DNA of 64,000 nt from Elephas maximus indicus (taxonomy: Eukaryota > Chordata > Mammalia > Proboscidea > Elephantidae): positions 89,582,968 through 89,646,967 of the forward strand of contig NC_064830.1 in the NCBI RefSeq assembly GCF_024166365.1. The letters are read 5' to 3'. The translations under genes were made by a program, and so were the position numbers. Under the pieces are notes generated by a model, which saw only the letters and a program-made list of their open reading frames with translations, was not told the DNA's origin and ran no database searches. Of this stretch, positions 21,640-33,050 are shown piece after piece (position 1 is the stretch's first letter; every line of letters begins with the position of its first letter).

Positions 21640-22865
21640 CAAAAATATTTTAAGGAGGAGACTTCCAGCTACGGTTGAATGAGGAGGACAACAAACTCTC
21701 TCCCCCCATATCAGCAAATATACAAAACAACCATCTCAGTACACTGGAAATAAACCAAATCAAAGACGTGTTTATACTTGAAAACTGCTGAGGTTTGGGT
21801 AAGAACAGTGAGTCTATGTATGGCATTCTTGCCTAGGGCTGCTCCCATCCTTCTCTCCCCCACCATACCCACCTCAATAGGTGTGGAAGTTCTGCCAAGG
21901 TGGGCCAGGCTGTGAGGACTGGCTGCCAAAAGGAATTCATTTGATTTGGAGAAGTGGGTGATGCCCATACCCAACAATGCTGTCGGTGGGAGTGACAATC
22001 TTAGTAGCCGGTGAGGGGCAAAGCTAATGGTTCTAATACTCTGATGTTTTAGTTGTGGTTGAGGTGAGCATATCCTTGGCTGAGGCTGTGTGTATATGCA
22101 GCAAAGACCAGAGTGATCCCAAGCATTGGTAAAGGACAGGATTCTCACTGGTTCAAGATGATTGAGGACAACCTCTAATCAATATTTGGCTTATCATTAA
22201 GCTACACAGACAAGGAGTAATTACCAGGAAGCCAAGCTTAAAAATAACAAAAAAATGAAGCACAGGCATCAGTGGCCACACACCAGGGGAAAGACAGAAT
22301 TCATAGATTTAACCTGGGCAAATTACTAAATGAACAAACAAATAACAACAACCTTTTGGGACATGATAATCCAGTCCAAACTCAGGAAAAAATTTTATCA
22401 GTAGAAATTGTCACTGAGTGTCCCCAGATATTGCATTTAACAGACCAACTTTGAAGCAGCTATTATAAATACTTTCAAAAAACTAAAATAAGCCTTGTTT
22501 AAAGACTCAAAGGAAAGCACGACAAAAATAAATTCAAAAAAGATCATCTTGATAAGGAGATAGAAATTATTCTAAAAATTTTAAAAGAAGCAATAGGACA
22601 TCCTGATGTTGAAGATGACGATAACCAAAATTGAAAATTCACTCGAAGGGTTCAACAGCAGATGGGCGATGGCAGTAAACAGAATTTGTAAATGTGAAGA
22701 TAGATCAGTATAAATTATCCAACCTGAAGAACAGAGAGAAAAAATGGCAAGTAAAAATGAACAGAGACTCAGAGATTTGCGTGACAACACAAGCATAGTG
22801 GGAGTTCCAGTAAGAAAGGGAAGAGAGAAAATGACAGAAAAAAATTTTTTGAAAAGATAATGGCC

Positions 22866-23275
22866 AGTGGACTCCACAATTCCTGGAACCATGAAGGCAG
22901 GATGAACTCCTGAAACTATTGCCCTGAGATCATCTTTAAACCTTAAACCAAAAACATCCCCTGAAATCCTTCTTAAAACCAAGCAACAGTTTAGCTTAAC
23001 TAGTAAAAAATGTCTGCCTTGAGCATTATGCTCTTTTAAGAACTACCTATATTGGATCAAACTGACAACAGCAACTTGAAACATTATTTAAGAACCTTAG
23101 GGAGCAGTGAATTTATGTTAATGGGGGAGGAACAACTCTGAAAAGATGAGAATGGTTACACAACTTGAAGAATGTAATCAATGTCACTAAATGGTACATG
23201 TAGAAACCGTTGAATTGGTGATGTTTTGCTGTGTATATTCTCAATAACAAAATGAATAAAATTAAATTTAAAAAA
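22866..23275 (+). mobile_element. Family D retroposon, short copy with A-rich tail
   Basis: Shares CTGCCCTGAGATCATCTTTAAACC, TTTAGCTTAACTAGTAAA and GGTTACACAACTTGAAGAA with 40010-40395 and ends AATAAAATTAAATTTAAAAAA. The flanks GATAATGGCC and GGTAATGGCC look like the target duplication. Inserted in L1 sequence. Confidence 0.7.
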
Positions 23276-23486
23276 AGGTAATGGCCAAAAAATTCCCAAA
23301 ATCGATGAAAAATATTAATCTACACATCCGAGAAGCTTAGTGAATGTCAGGTAGGATAAATACGAATAGATCTACACTCAGAAACATCATAGTCAAACTG
23401 CTGAAAAACAAAATCCTAAGAGAGGAAATAGAAAAAAGACTCATTGTGTATAAGGAAGCATATACAGGTAACTGTATATGATATAG

Positions 23487-23650
23487 AAACCCTGGTGGCA
23501 TAGTGGTTAAGAGCTACAGCTGCTAACAGAAGGTCGGCAGTTCCAATCCACCAGGCATTCCTTAAAATTCTATGCGGCAGTTCTACTTTGTCCTATAGGG
23601 TGGCTATGTGTTGGAATTGACTCGCCAGCAATGGGTTTTGTGTTTTGGTA
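23487..23650 (+). repeat. Afrotherian tRNA-derived SINE
   Basis: GAAACCCTGGTGGCATAGTGGTTAAGAGC (A-box side), GGTCGGCAGTTCCAATCC (B-box), then TGGCTATGTGTTGGAATTGACTCGCCAGCAATGGG. Confidence 0.9.
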
Positions 23651-24192
23651 TATAATATACAGATGACTTCTCATCTGAAACAATGGTGGCCAGAAAGTAG
23701 TAGAATAACATATTCATAGTACAGTGAACAATTCAAAGTGAAATTGGCCCATCCATTGCTGGTGGGAATGTAAAATGGTACAGCCATTGTGGAAAACAGT
23801 TTTGTAGTTCCTCAAAAGTTGAACATAGAATTGACCCATATGACCCAGCAATCCCAATCCTACGTATATACCCAGAAAAAATGAAGGAGGGGAATGCAAA
23901 CAGAAACCTGTTCACCAATGATCACTGCAGCACTTTTCACAACAGTCAAAAGCAGAAGCAACTGAAATGCTCATCAAAAGATGAATGGATAAACAAAATG
24001 TGGTATACACACAGTGGAATACTACTCAGCCATGAAGAGAAATCAGGTCCTGGCGCATACCACAACATGGATGAACCTTGAAAACATTACGCTGAGCAAA
24101 ATAAGTCAGTCACAATAGGACAAATATTGTATGATCTCACTTATATGAAATAAGCAAATATATAGAAAACTAGAGATTATTTGTGTTACAAG

Positions 24193-24720
24193 GTATCTTG
24201 GTTACCTAGAGCTGCTATTAACAGAAACACCACAGCGGATGGCTTTAACAAAGAGAAATTTATTCTCTTACAGTCTAGTAGGCTAGGAGTCCAAATTCAG
24301 AGTTCCAATTCCAGAAGTCTTTCTCTGTCTGTTGGCTCTGGGGAAAGGTCCTTGTCATTAATCTTCCCTGGTCGAGGAGCTTCTCAGTGCAGGGACCCCA
24401 GGTCCAAAGGATGCACTATTCTCCTGGCTCTTGTTTCTTTGTGGTATGAGGTCCTTATGTCTCTTTGCTCACTTCTCTCTTTTACATCTCAAAGGAGATT
24501 GATTTAAAACACAACCTAATCTTGTAACTTGAGTCATCCTCATTAAACATAACTACTGCTAATCCTACCTCATTAACATCATTGAGGTAGTAGGATTAAC
24601 AACACATAGGAAAATCACATCAGATGACAAAATGATGGACAATCACACAATACAATACTGAGAATCATGGCCTAGCCAAGTTGACACACATTTTGGGGGG
24701 ACACAATTCAATCCATAATA
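24193..24720 (-). mobile_element. Family A LTR (3' LTR of a remnant)
   Basis: Runs from TATCTTGGTTACCTAGAGCTG to CACAATTCAATCCATAATA. It is followed at 24721 by C/A-rich sequence which, on the minus strand, is a purine tract directly upstream of an LTR. This is the polypurine-tract position. Confidence 0.75.
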
Positions 24721-25539
24721 TTCCCCCTGCAGCCCCCCCAAATTCATGTAAAACACATTTACCCCATGATATCATGGCAACAGTCTTAAATCAACTCCAA
24801 GTCCAAAACCCAAAAATCCCTCTTCATCTGTGAAATCTAGAATACAAGTTATCTGTTTTCAAAGTACAACGGTGGAACAGGCACAAGCTAGACACTTTCC
24901 TTACAAATGGGAGAAATTGGAGGGAATGAAGGGATAACAGGCATCAAGCAAGCCAGCAGAACACATTACATTAGCCCTCAAGCCTTGAAAATAATCCCCT
25001 GTTCTCTGAGACTATTTAGACAATGGCCCTGCCCTCCAGACACTGGGTGTTGCCTTCATTCTCCCAATTCTGTGTAGAGACTCCTTGGCTCTGGGCTTCA
25101 GCTCCACCTTCTAGCCCACAGGAACCAGCAACTGTTCTCCCTCAGCTTTGGGCAGCCCCATTCTTCTAGTCCATCTGAGTGGCAACTCCAACCTTTGAGA
25201 CCCCAGAGGTCAGGGCCATAACCTATGAGACAGGCAGCTCGGCTTCCAGTGTTCCTTGTCTCTTTAGCGTTTGCTTCCTGGTTCCTTGGCTCTTGGCCCC
25301 TCGAGCCTCGTTGCCCTCATCTACCCTGCTGGGACAAGTGTTCCAAAGCTCTGTAGCTCCACCAATAAGTGCCCGGAGGCACCCCATTCCGCCAGTAAAC
25401 TTCAGCCAGACAGCACTCAGCTCCCTCACTCTTTGAGTCTGCTCCAGCGCTGTCTCACACCGGACCCTGGTTCTGCTGCTGCCATTTCTCTGCTGCTGCT
25501 GGTTCTGTGTTGCTGCCAATTCTCTGCTGCTGCTGTAAG
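24721..25539 (-). mobile_element. Internal remnant next to a family A LTR
   Basis: Non-coding internal region of an LTR element. Its far part (25330-25440) has AAGTGCCCGGAGGCACCCCATTCCGCCAGTAAAC, a module also present in family B elements at 32340-32370 and 39080-39110. No gag or pol frame is visible. It ends at a SINE. Confidence 0.5.
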
Positions 25540-25652
25540 TCTTTACAGAAGCAGACTGCCACCATCTTTCTCCCATGGAGTGCCTGGTGGGTTCAAACCA
25601 CCAACCTTTCAATTAGCAGCTGAGTTCTTAACCACAGTGCCACCAGGGCTCC
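25540..25652 (-). repeat. Afrotherian tRNA-derived SINE, 5' half
   Basis: AGTCTTTACAGAAGCAGACTGCCACCATCTTTCTCCC plus GGTGGGTTCAAACCACC and CCACAGTGCCACCAGGGCTCC. Belongs to the SINE subtype with the AATCTTTACAGAAGCAGA module, also seen at 46086 and 61138. Confidence 0.8.
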
Positions 25653-26487
25653 TTTATATGATCCCTCTTCTATGAAATATCTTGAGTTGTTAAGTAATAG
25701 AGACCAAAGTTTACTAGTGGTTACCAGGGCAGGTAGGAGGTGGAAAGTGAGAGTTATTGCTCAAGAGGCACTGAGTTTCTGTTAAGAGTGATGAAAAAAT
25801 TTAGAAATGGATAGTGGTGATAGTTGCATAATACGGTAAACATAATGAATGTCACTGAATTGTACATGTAAAGATGGTTGAAATGGCAAATGTTTTGTTA
25901 TATATATTTTATCACAATAAAAAAGAAGAAATAGAAAATTAAATAACCTAATATATAATTAATGAAATTTAACTTGTACTTAAAAACTCCTCCTACAGAA
26001 AAAAACTCCAGATACAGATGGTTTCTTTGGTAAATGCTACCAAACATTTAAGGAAGAAATAATATCAATTCTTCATAAATTCAACATTATCTCCATCAAA
26101 TCCCAGCACAATTTTTTGAGAAATTGACGAGATGATTCTAAAATTTATATGGAAATGCCAAAGGCATTGAATAGCCAAAACAATTTTTTGAAAGAAGTGA
26201 AAAGTTAGAGGACTATACTAGCTGATTTCAAGACTCACTATAAAGCTACAGTAATTAAGACAGTGTGGTGTTGGTGTAGAGATAGACATATAGATAAATG
26301 GAACAGAATAAATAACCCATAAATAGATGGACACATATATGATCAATTAATTTTCCACAAAGGTGCAAAGGCAATTCAATGAGGAAAGGATAATCTTTTC
26401 AATGAATGGGCTGGGACATTTGGATAACATGCAAAAAAAAGTGAGCCTCATAGTATAAACAAAAATTAACTGAAATATATCATAGAC

Positions 26488-27063
26488 TGTTATGGATTGA
26501 ATTGTATCTTCAAAAAATATGTGTTGTAAATCCTAAGCTCTATGCTTGTGGTTGGAACCCCGGTGGTGTAGTGATTAAAAGGTCATCTGCTAACCAAAAG
26601 ATGGGAAGTTGGAATCCACCAGCTGCTCCCTATGGAGCAGTTCTACTCTGTCGTGTAGGGTTGCTATCAGTCGGAATCAACTTGACAGCAACAGGTTTAT
26701 GCCTGTGGTTATAATTCCATTTGGGAATGAATTGTGTTTGTTATGTTAATGAGGCAGGATTAGTGTAGAGGGTAACTTGAGTCAATTTCTTTTGAGATAT
26801 AAAAGAGATTAAACAAGCAATTTAGGAAGCAGAAATGGGAAAAGATAGATGCCAAACTTCACAGACATCTCTAAGGAACCAGGAAACAAGCTGAAGAGAC
26901 AAGGACATTCCCCCAGAGCTGACAGAGACAGAAAGTCTTCCCCTAGAGCCAGCACCCTGAATTTGGACTTCTGGCCTCCTAAACTGTGAGAAAATAAATT
27001 TCTGTTTGTTAAAACCATCCATTTGTGGTATTTCTGTCATGGCAATACTAGATAACTAAGACA
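26488..27063 (+). mobile_element. Family A solo LTR in L1, carrying a SINE
   Basis: TGTTATGGATTGAATTGTATC to TAGATAACTAAGACA. TAGAC precedes it (26483-26487), and TAGAC recurs at 27068-27072 after four or five extra bases, so the duplication is slightly eroded. Confidence 0.8.
26554..26698 (+). repeat. Afrotherian tRNA-derived SINE with 12-base target duplication
   Basis: GGAACCCCGGTGGTGTAGTGATTAAAAGG to GTTGCTATCAGTCGGAATCAACTTGACAGCAACAGG. The flanks ATGCTTGTGGTT (26542-26553) and ATGCCTGTGGTT (26699-26710) differ at one base. Nested within the family A LTR. Confidence 0.9.
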
Positions 27064-27409
27064 GAATTAGACCTAAATGTTAGAGGTAAAACTATAAAAC
27101 GTCTAAAACACCGAAAATCTTAACGACCTTGAGTTCGGCAAAAATTTCTTAAATAGGACACAAATGAAAGGAATCAACAAATTGAACTTTCATCAAGATT
27201 TTTAAAATTTTGCATTCCAAAAGACACTGATAAGAAAATAAAAAGACAAGACACAGACTGAGAGAAAATATTTGCAAAACTTATATCTGACAAAGGACTT
27301 GTATCTAGAATATATGACAGGCTTTTAAACTTAATAATAACAAGACAAACAACCAATTTCAAAAATGGCCAAAAATATGAATAGACACTTCACCAAGAAG
27401 TATGTCTGG

Positions 27410-27620
27410 ACTTTTGGGTCGCACAGACTTGGGTTCAAATCCTGGCTTTACCACTTTCAGGTTGCGTGACATTGGCCAGGTCACTTCTCCTCCCAGAGCC
27501 TCATTTATCTCATCAGCAAAATGGGAAAATTATGTAACCAAATAGGTGATCAGGAAGAGTAATAAACATAATATGCCTAACTTACTTAGGTACTTAGTAA
27601 ATGCCAGGTGCCCTTCTCTT
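27410..27620 (+). repeat. MIR-type SINE remnant
   Basis: GACTTGGGTTCAAATCCTGGCTTTACCACTTTCAGG, then GTGACATTGGCCAGGTCACTTCTCC, CTCATCAGCAAAATGGG and TTAGGTACTTAGTAAATG. One of the fuller MIR copies. Confidence 0.8.
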
Positions 27621-27805
27621 TCCCTGTCAAATAGAGACAGATTTAGTACTGAATTCTAAGACTGGGAAGGCTGAGCCAGATGAAAGGCAGGAGTGCCTGA
27701 GGCCTGAGGGCAAATGCTCACATTGTGTCCACGGCAGTGAAGAGGTTAAGATAAGAAATGTGTCCAAAAATGGGCATTGGAGCAATAGGGTAAGGAGCCA
27801 CTGAA

Positions 27806-30365
27806 AACTGCATGACAATAAACTAGATAACCTAGATGAAATGGACAAATTCTTAGAAGCACACAACCTACCAAAACTGAATCATGAAGAAATAGAAAAT
27901 CTCAACAGACCCATAACTAGTGGAGAGATCAAATCAGTGACCAAAATCCTCCCCCCAAAAGAAAGAAATCCTGGACAAGATGGTTTCACTGGGAAATTAT
28001 AGCAAACATTTAGAGAAGAATTCACACTGGTCCTGTTTAAACTCTTCTGAAAGAAAGAGAAGGAACACTCCCAAATTCATTCTGTGAAGCAAACATACCA
28101 AAACAAGACAAATATTACAAGAAAAGAAAACTATAGGCCAATATTCCTTATGAATATAGATGTACAAATTCTCAACAAAATATTAGCAAACAGAATCCAA
28201 CAGCATATTAAAAGAGTCATCGCCATGACCAAATGGGATTTATTCCAGGAATGTTGGAATGTTACAACATTAGAAGATCAATCAACATGATACGCCACAT
28301 CAACAGAACAAAGGAAAAGAATCACATAGTCATTTCTGTGGATGTAGAAAAAGCATTTGATAAAAATCCAACACCCTTTCTTGATGATTGGAATAGTAGA
28401 GAAGTTTCTCAATATGATTAAAAGAATCTATGAAAAACCAACAGCCAACATTACACTTAACGGAGAAAGACTGAGAACTTTTCCCTTGAAATTAGGAAGA
28501 AGACAATGGTGCCTGTTCTCATCACTTCTAGTCAATATTGCATTATAAGTCCTACCCAAAGCAGATAACAAAAATAAGTAAAAGGTATCCAGATAAGAAA
28601 AAAAGAAGTAAAATTATCTCTATTCATAAATGAAATGATCCTATACATACAAAAATCTCAAAGAGTTCACAAGAAAGCATCTATAGCTAGTAGAGGAATT
28701 TAGCAAAGTCTCAGGATAAATGGTCAACAAACAAAAATCAACTGGGTTTCTATACATCAGCAATGAGAAATCTGAAAAGGAACTGAGGGAAATGATTCCA
28801 TTTTCAACAGCATCTAAGAGAATAAAATACCAAGAAATGAATTTAACCAGGCATGTGAAAGACTTATACAATGAAAATTATAAAACACTGATGCAAGAGA
28901 TTAAAGAAGATTTAAATAAATGGAAAGATGTTCCACGTTTATGGATTAGAAGACTTAATATTGTCAAGATGCCAATACTACCTAAAGCGATCTATAGATT
29001 CAACAAATCTCTATCAAAATGCCAACAGCCTTCTTTATAGGAATGGAAAAACCAACCCTCAACTTTTATGGAATGGCAAGAGGCCCTGAATAGCTAAAGC
29101 AGTGTTGAAAGAGAATAACAATGTAGAAGGACTCACACTTCCTGATTTTAAAACATATTATACAGCTACTATAATCAAAACAGCCTGGTACTGGTATAAA
29201 AATAGACACATAGACCAATGGAATAGAATTAAAAGCCCAGAAATAAACCCACAGATCTATGGTCAACTGATTATTGACAAGGGTGCTAAGTCCATCCAGT
29301 GGAGAAAGAAGAGTCTCTTCAATAAATGGTGCTGGGAAAATTGGATTTCCACAAGCAGAAAAATGAAACAGGATGCAGGTCTCACACTATACACAAAAAC
29401 AAATTCAAAAAGGATTAAGGATTAAATGTGTGTCTTAGTTATACACTGTTGCTATGACAGAAATAACACAAGTGGATGGTTTTAACAAACAAATTTATTT
29501 CCTTACAGTTCAGGAGGCTAAAAGTCCAAATTCAGGGTGCTGGCTCTAGGGGAAGCCTTTCTCCATTGTTTCTGGAGGAAGGTCCTTGTCTCTTTGAGCT
29601 TCTACTCCTGGGTGATCTTCATGTGGCTTGGAATCCATCTTCCCTCATCTTTGCTTCCTAGCTTGCCTGTTTAACCTCTTTTATATCTCAGAAGAGACTG
29701 ACTCAAGATACACCCTACCCTAATTCTGCTTCATTACATAACAAACACAAAACATTTACAAATGAGATTAAAAACACATACGGAGGGTAGAATTTACAGC
29801 ACATATTTTTGGGCGACACAATTCAATCCATAACAATATGAAAACTACAACCATAAAATTCTTAAAAGAAAATGCAAGGGCAAGGCTGCTGGGCCCAGTT
29901 TTTAGCAATGGATTATCGAATATTAAAAAAAAAAAAAAAAAGCACAAATAGCAGAAGACAAAATAAATAAATGGGACCTCAAAAAAATTAAAAACTTTTG
30001 TTCATCAGAATACTTGAGGAAATTAAATACTGATGCTCATCGAAAGCCTTCACCAAAAGAGCAAGAAGAGAATCGACAGACTAGGAAAAAATTTTTGGTA
30101 ATGACATATCTGACAAGGGTCTAATCTCTAAAACGAGCAGACATTTCACCAAAGAAGACATTCAGGCAGTTAACAAAGACATAAAGAGATGTTCACAATC
30201 ATTAACCATTAGAGAGATACAAATCAAAACTACAACGAGATATCATCTCACGCCTGCAAAAATGGCACCGATCAAAAAAACAGAAAACAACAAACGCTTA
30301 TGAGGCTGTGGGGAGATTGGAACTCTTATTCGCTGACAATGGGATTGTAAAATGATACAATCACT
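27806..30365 (+). mobile_element. L1 ORF2 (RT region), inactive, split by a family A LTR
   Basis: Long L1 ORF2 segment: AGATGAAATGGACAAATTCTTAG, CAAATGGGATTTATTCCAGG and a frame with [11 protein letters not shown] (about 28335-28370), the first RT Asp block. Where the FADD box should be (about 28620) the sequence reads LFINEM, so the catalytic aspartates are lost. Several frame changes. It continues after the LTR at 29836 (GGGCAAGGCTGCTGGGCCCAG) to about 30365. Confidence 0.85.
29431..29835 (-). mobile_element. Family A solo LTR inserted in L1
   Basis: TGTCTTAGTTATACACTGTTGC to CACAATTCAATCCATAACA, about 405 bases, a shorter variant. Flanks ATGTG (29426-29430) and ATATG (29836-29840) fit a 5-bp duplication with one change. 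Confidence 0.85.
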
Positions 30366-30742
30366 ATGGCCCCAGCCACCCTTCTAACTCACTGAAGCCA
30401 CTTTCGAAGTTCACCTTTCAGCCAAAGATTAGACAGGCCTATAAAACAAACAATAAAATACGTGAGGAATGTGCTTCTTAGATCAATCACGTATACAAGT
30501 CTAAATGTGCAGCACCTGCCCAAAGCAAACACGAGAAGCAGGAAGGGACAGGAAAACTGGATGAAGGGAAATGGAAAACTAGAGAACTCGGGGTGGAAAG
30601 GGGAAGAGTGCTGACACATTGCGGGAATTGCAACCATTGTCACAAAAAAATCTGCACATAAATTTTTGAATGAGAAACTAATTTGCTCTGTAAACTTTGA
30701 CCTAAAGCATAGTAAAAGAAAATAAAGTGAAAAAAAAAAAAT
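30366..30742 (+). mobile_element. Family D retroposon with poly(A) tail
   Basis: CACCTTTCAGCCAAAGATTAGACAGGCCTATAAAAC, GAGGAATGTGCTTCTTAGATCAA and GTAAACTTTGACCTAAAGCATAG, then AATAAAGTGAAAAAAAAAAAA. It matches 33525-33855 and part of 44490-44780. It splits L1 sequence, which resumes TAGTATGGCACTTCC. Confidence 0.75.
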
Positions 30743-30806
30743 AGTATGGCACTTCCTCAAAAAGCTAGAAATAGAAATACCATATGATCCAGCAATTCCA
30801 TTCCTC

Positions 30807-31090
30807 TCTCTCTCTCTCCTGGTTCCAGGAGTTTCTCAGCACAGGGATCTCAGGTCCAAGGGACACGCTCCACTCTGAGCCCTCCTTCCTTGATGGTGGT
30901 GGGATCCTCTCGGGCATGACTTATTTCAAGCCCAGCAGATTGGCAAAACTGACCGATCCCTCAGTGGGCTACAATTACCCTATTTGCACCGTCCGACCCA
31001 ATCACTTGGGTGGGGGTTAACAAGACCATGGCAAGAAAGGCCACACGAAAGCAATCCATTACACTACAAATATATACAATTCTGCAACGA
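30807..31090 (-). mobile_element. Family B fragment
   Basis: TTCTCAGCACAGGGATCTCAGGTCCAAGGGAC, CTCTCGGGCATGACTTATTTCAAGC and CCAATCACTTGGGTGGGGGTTAACAAGACCATGG match the reverse strand of 43180-43440. Starts in a (TC)n run at 30806-30819. Confidence 0.6.
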
Positions 31091-31109
31091 CAGTGGAAAA
31101 GTAGTACCC

Positions 31110-31270
31110 AAAAAAACCCACCGTCCTCGAGTCGATTCTGACTCATAGCGACCCTATAGGACAGAAAAGAACTGCCCCATAGAGTTTCCAAGGAGCGCCT
31201 GGCAAATTCGAACTGCTGACCTCTTGGTTAACAGCCGTAGCACTTAACCACTCTGAAACCAGGGTTTCCA
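31110..31270 (-). repeat. Afrotherian tRNA-derived SINE, near full length
   Basis: CCTCGAGTCGATTCTGACTCATAGCGACCC to AACCACTCTGAAACCAGGGTTTCC, preceded by an A-run. Confidence 0.9.
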
Positions 31271-31433
31271 ACAACAGTAATAGCAACCAAAAATTTGTGA
31301 ATGATTACATAGGTAGATAAGAACGCTATATAGGCATGGGAGGGTGTATGAGAGCACATGTGTGTGCATATATAGGTATAGTTGTGGGCATTTGTATGTG
31401 CTACATATATACTCGTATATATGATAGAGCACT

Positions 31434-33050
31434 GTAAAAATGGCAACAGGGGCATCTGACCTCCTCTAATTTCATAAGGGGAAAGAAAATCAAGATCAAC
31501 AGCCCGAGCCTCTTTCTTAGAAGGCGAAGGTCAAACATACCTCCTCTCTCTTATCTTTTTACCAATTCTGGCACCAGCTGTTATGGACTGAATTGTATCC
31601 CCGCAAAATGCGTCAACTTGGCTAGGCCATGATTCCGAGTATTGTGTGATCCTTCACCACTTTGTCATCTGATGCGATTTTGCTATGTGTTGTAAATCCT
31701 ACTCTATAACGTTAATCAGGCAGGATTAGAGAAAATTATGTTAATGAGATGTGACTGAATCTACAAGATTAGGTTGTATCTTGAGTCAATCTCTTTTGAG
31801 CTATAAAAGAGAGAAGCAAGCAGAGAGACAGGTGGACCGCCTACCACCAAGAATGAAGAACCAGGAGAAGAGCACATCCTTTGGACCCAAGGTCCCTGAG
31901 CTGAGAAGCTCCTAGGCCAGGGGAAGGTTGATGGAGTTGACACCCTGAAATTCGACTTTTAGCCTCCTAGGCTGTGAGAGAATGAACTTCTGTTCATTAA
32001 AGCCATCCACTTGTGGTATTTCTGTTATACCAGCCCTAGATAACTCAGACACCAGCCATCCCTCCCACGGCACTTTCTACTTCTCTGCTGGGTTCAATGA
32101 TTTGTTGCAATGGCCACACAGAACTCACAGACAATACTCACAGCTATGAGGTTTATTAGGGAAGTAACAGGTTACAATTCAGGATCAGAAACAACTCAGG
32201 ATACAATTCTTTGATCAGGACAGCCTCTTCTCAGCTGTGCTTACAGGCTGGCCACTCTGTCTGGCCTTCCAGCCCTGTGCCCCTCAGCCTGGCCTCTGCT
32301 CTGCTTGAGCAAGTGTTACAAAGTTCTTTAGCACTGGCAATAAGTGCCCAGAGATACCCCACTCCGCCAGTAAGCCTCAGCTTGAAGGTGCTCAGCTCTC
32401 TAGCTCCACAAGTCAGCAAGCCTAGCTCCACCAACAAGTGCCTGGAGGCACCCCACTCTGCTAGCAAGCCTCCTGCCAGAAGGCACTCAGCTTTTTCACT
32501 CCATGGGCCGGGAAGCCCACCCAGCTGTCTCCTGCCAGTCTCCTGATTCTGCTGCCTTTGTTGCTGCAGTTTCTCTGCCACAGCTTCTCCCTGTCTCTCA
32601 CCGTCTTAGGTGTTACAGCTCTCTCTCTCTGTCCCCTGAGCCTAGGGGGTTCTTTGCGCAGGGATCCTAGGTCCAAAGGACACACTCTGCTCCCATCTCT
32701 TCTTCTTGGTGGTAGTCAGGTTCCCCCTTTGTGCCTCTGGAATGGCTTGTTTTAAGCTTAGTTGGATGGCAAAACTGACCAACCCCTGGTTATGATTTCA
32801 TACTGATTATTTGCATGGTCCCACCCCCACAAGGATGACATGCACCTGTTTGCATTATTAGCAAGCTATCGAATTCCCTTGGTGCATCACAAGCACCTCA
32901 TTTGTGTAGTTCCAGCTAGTCTTTTGGTGGAAATTGCAAGACTGGCGAGAAAGTCCATATATATAAAAGGAACCCATCACACTGAAGCACATAAAGGGCA
33001 TAATTATGGAAACTTCTTAGACATATCCAAACACCTCATGGGACCAAGGT
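31434..33050 (-). mobile_element. Family B LTR-like element split by a family A LTR
   Basis: 31434-31578 (GTAAAAATGGCAACAGG...AATCAAGATCAACAGCCCG) and 32052-33050 form one minus-oriented copy. It contains TATGAGGTTTATTAGGGAAGTAACAGG (minus AATAAA), repeated AAGTGCC(T/C) modules at 32340 and 32440, and GGTGTTACAGCTCTCTCTC. No coding frame. The right end is approximate because family D follows directly. Confidence 0.6.
31579..32051 (+). mobile_element. Family A solo LTR with exact 5-bp duplication
   Basis: TGTTATGGACTGAATTGTATCC to CTAGATAACTCAGACA, 473 bases. Exact flanks CCAGC at 31574-31578 and 32052-32056. Inserted in family B. Confidence 0.9.

Larger units (their letters stand above)
21640..25925 (+). 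mobile_element. L1 or HAL1-type LINE assembly, interrupted several times
   Basis: AGTTCTAA-type leader sequence, A-rich ORF1-like and ORF2 3' sequence (CATCCATTGCTGGTGGGAATG, ATGACCCAGCAATCCC, GGATGAACCTTGAAAACATTACGCTGAGC) run left to right. They finish at 25653-25925 with an L1 3' UTR ending ATCACAATAAAAAAG. Interrupted by a D retroposon (22866), a SINE (23487), a family A element (24193) and another SINE (25540). It may comprise more than one original L1. Confidence 0.6.
25926..27400 (+). mobile_element. L1 ORF2 fragment split by a family A LTR
   Basis: GATGGTTTCTTTGGTAAATGCTACC, TGGAAATGCCAAAGGCATTGAATAGCC and AGATAAATGGAACAGAATA place this in L1 ORF2. It resumes at 27068 with TAGACCTAAATGTTAGAGGTAAAACTATAAAACG. 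All frames are broken. Confidence 0.75.

Noticed and set aside
26554-26698. tRNA gene, from A-box and B-box-like words
   Set aside because: The same unit recurs about 18 times with a retroposon tail and target duplications. It is a tRNA-derived SINE, not a tRNA gene.
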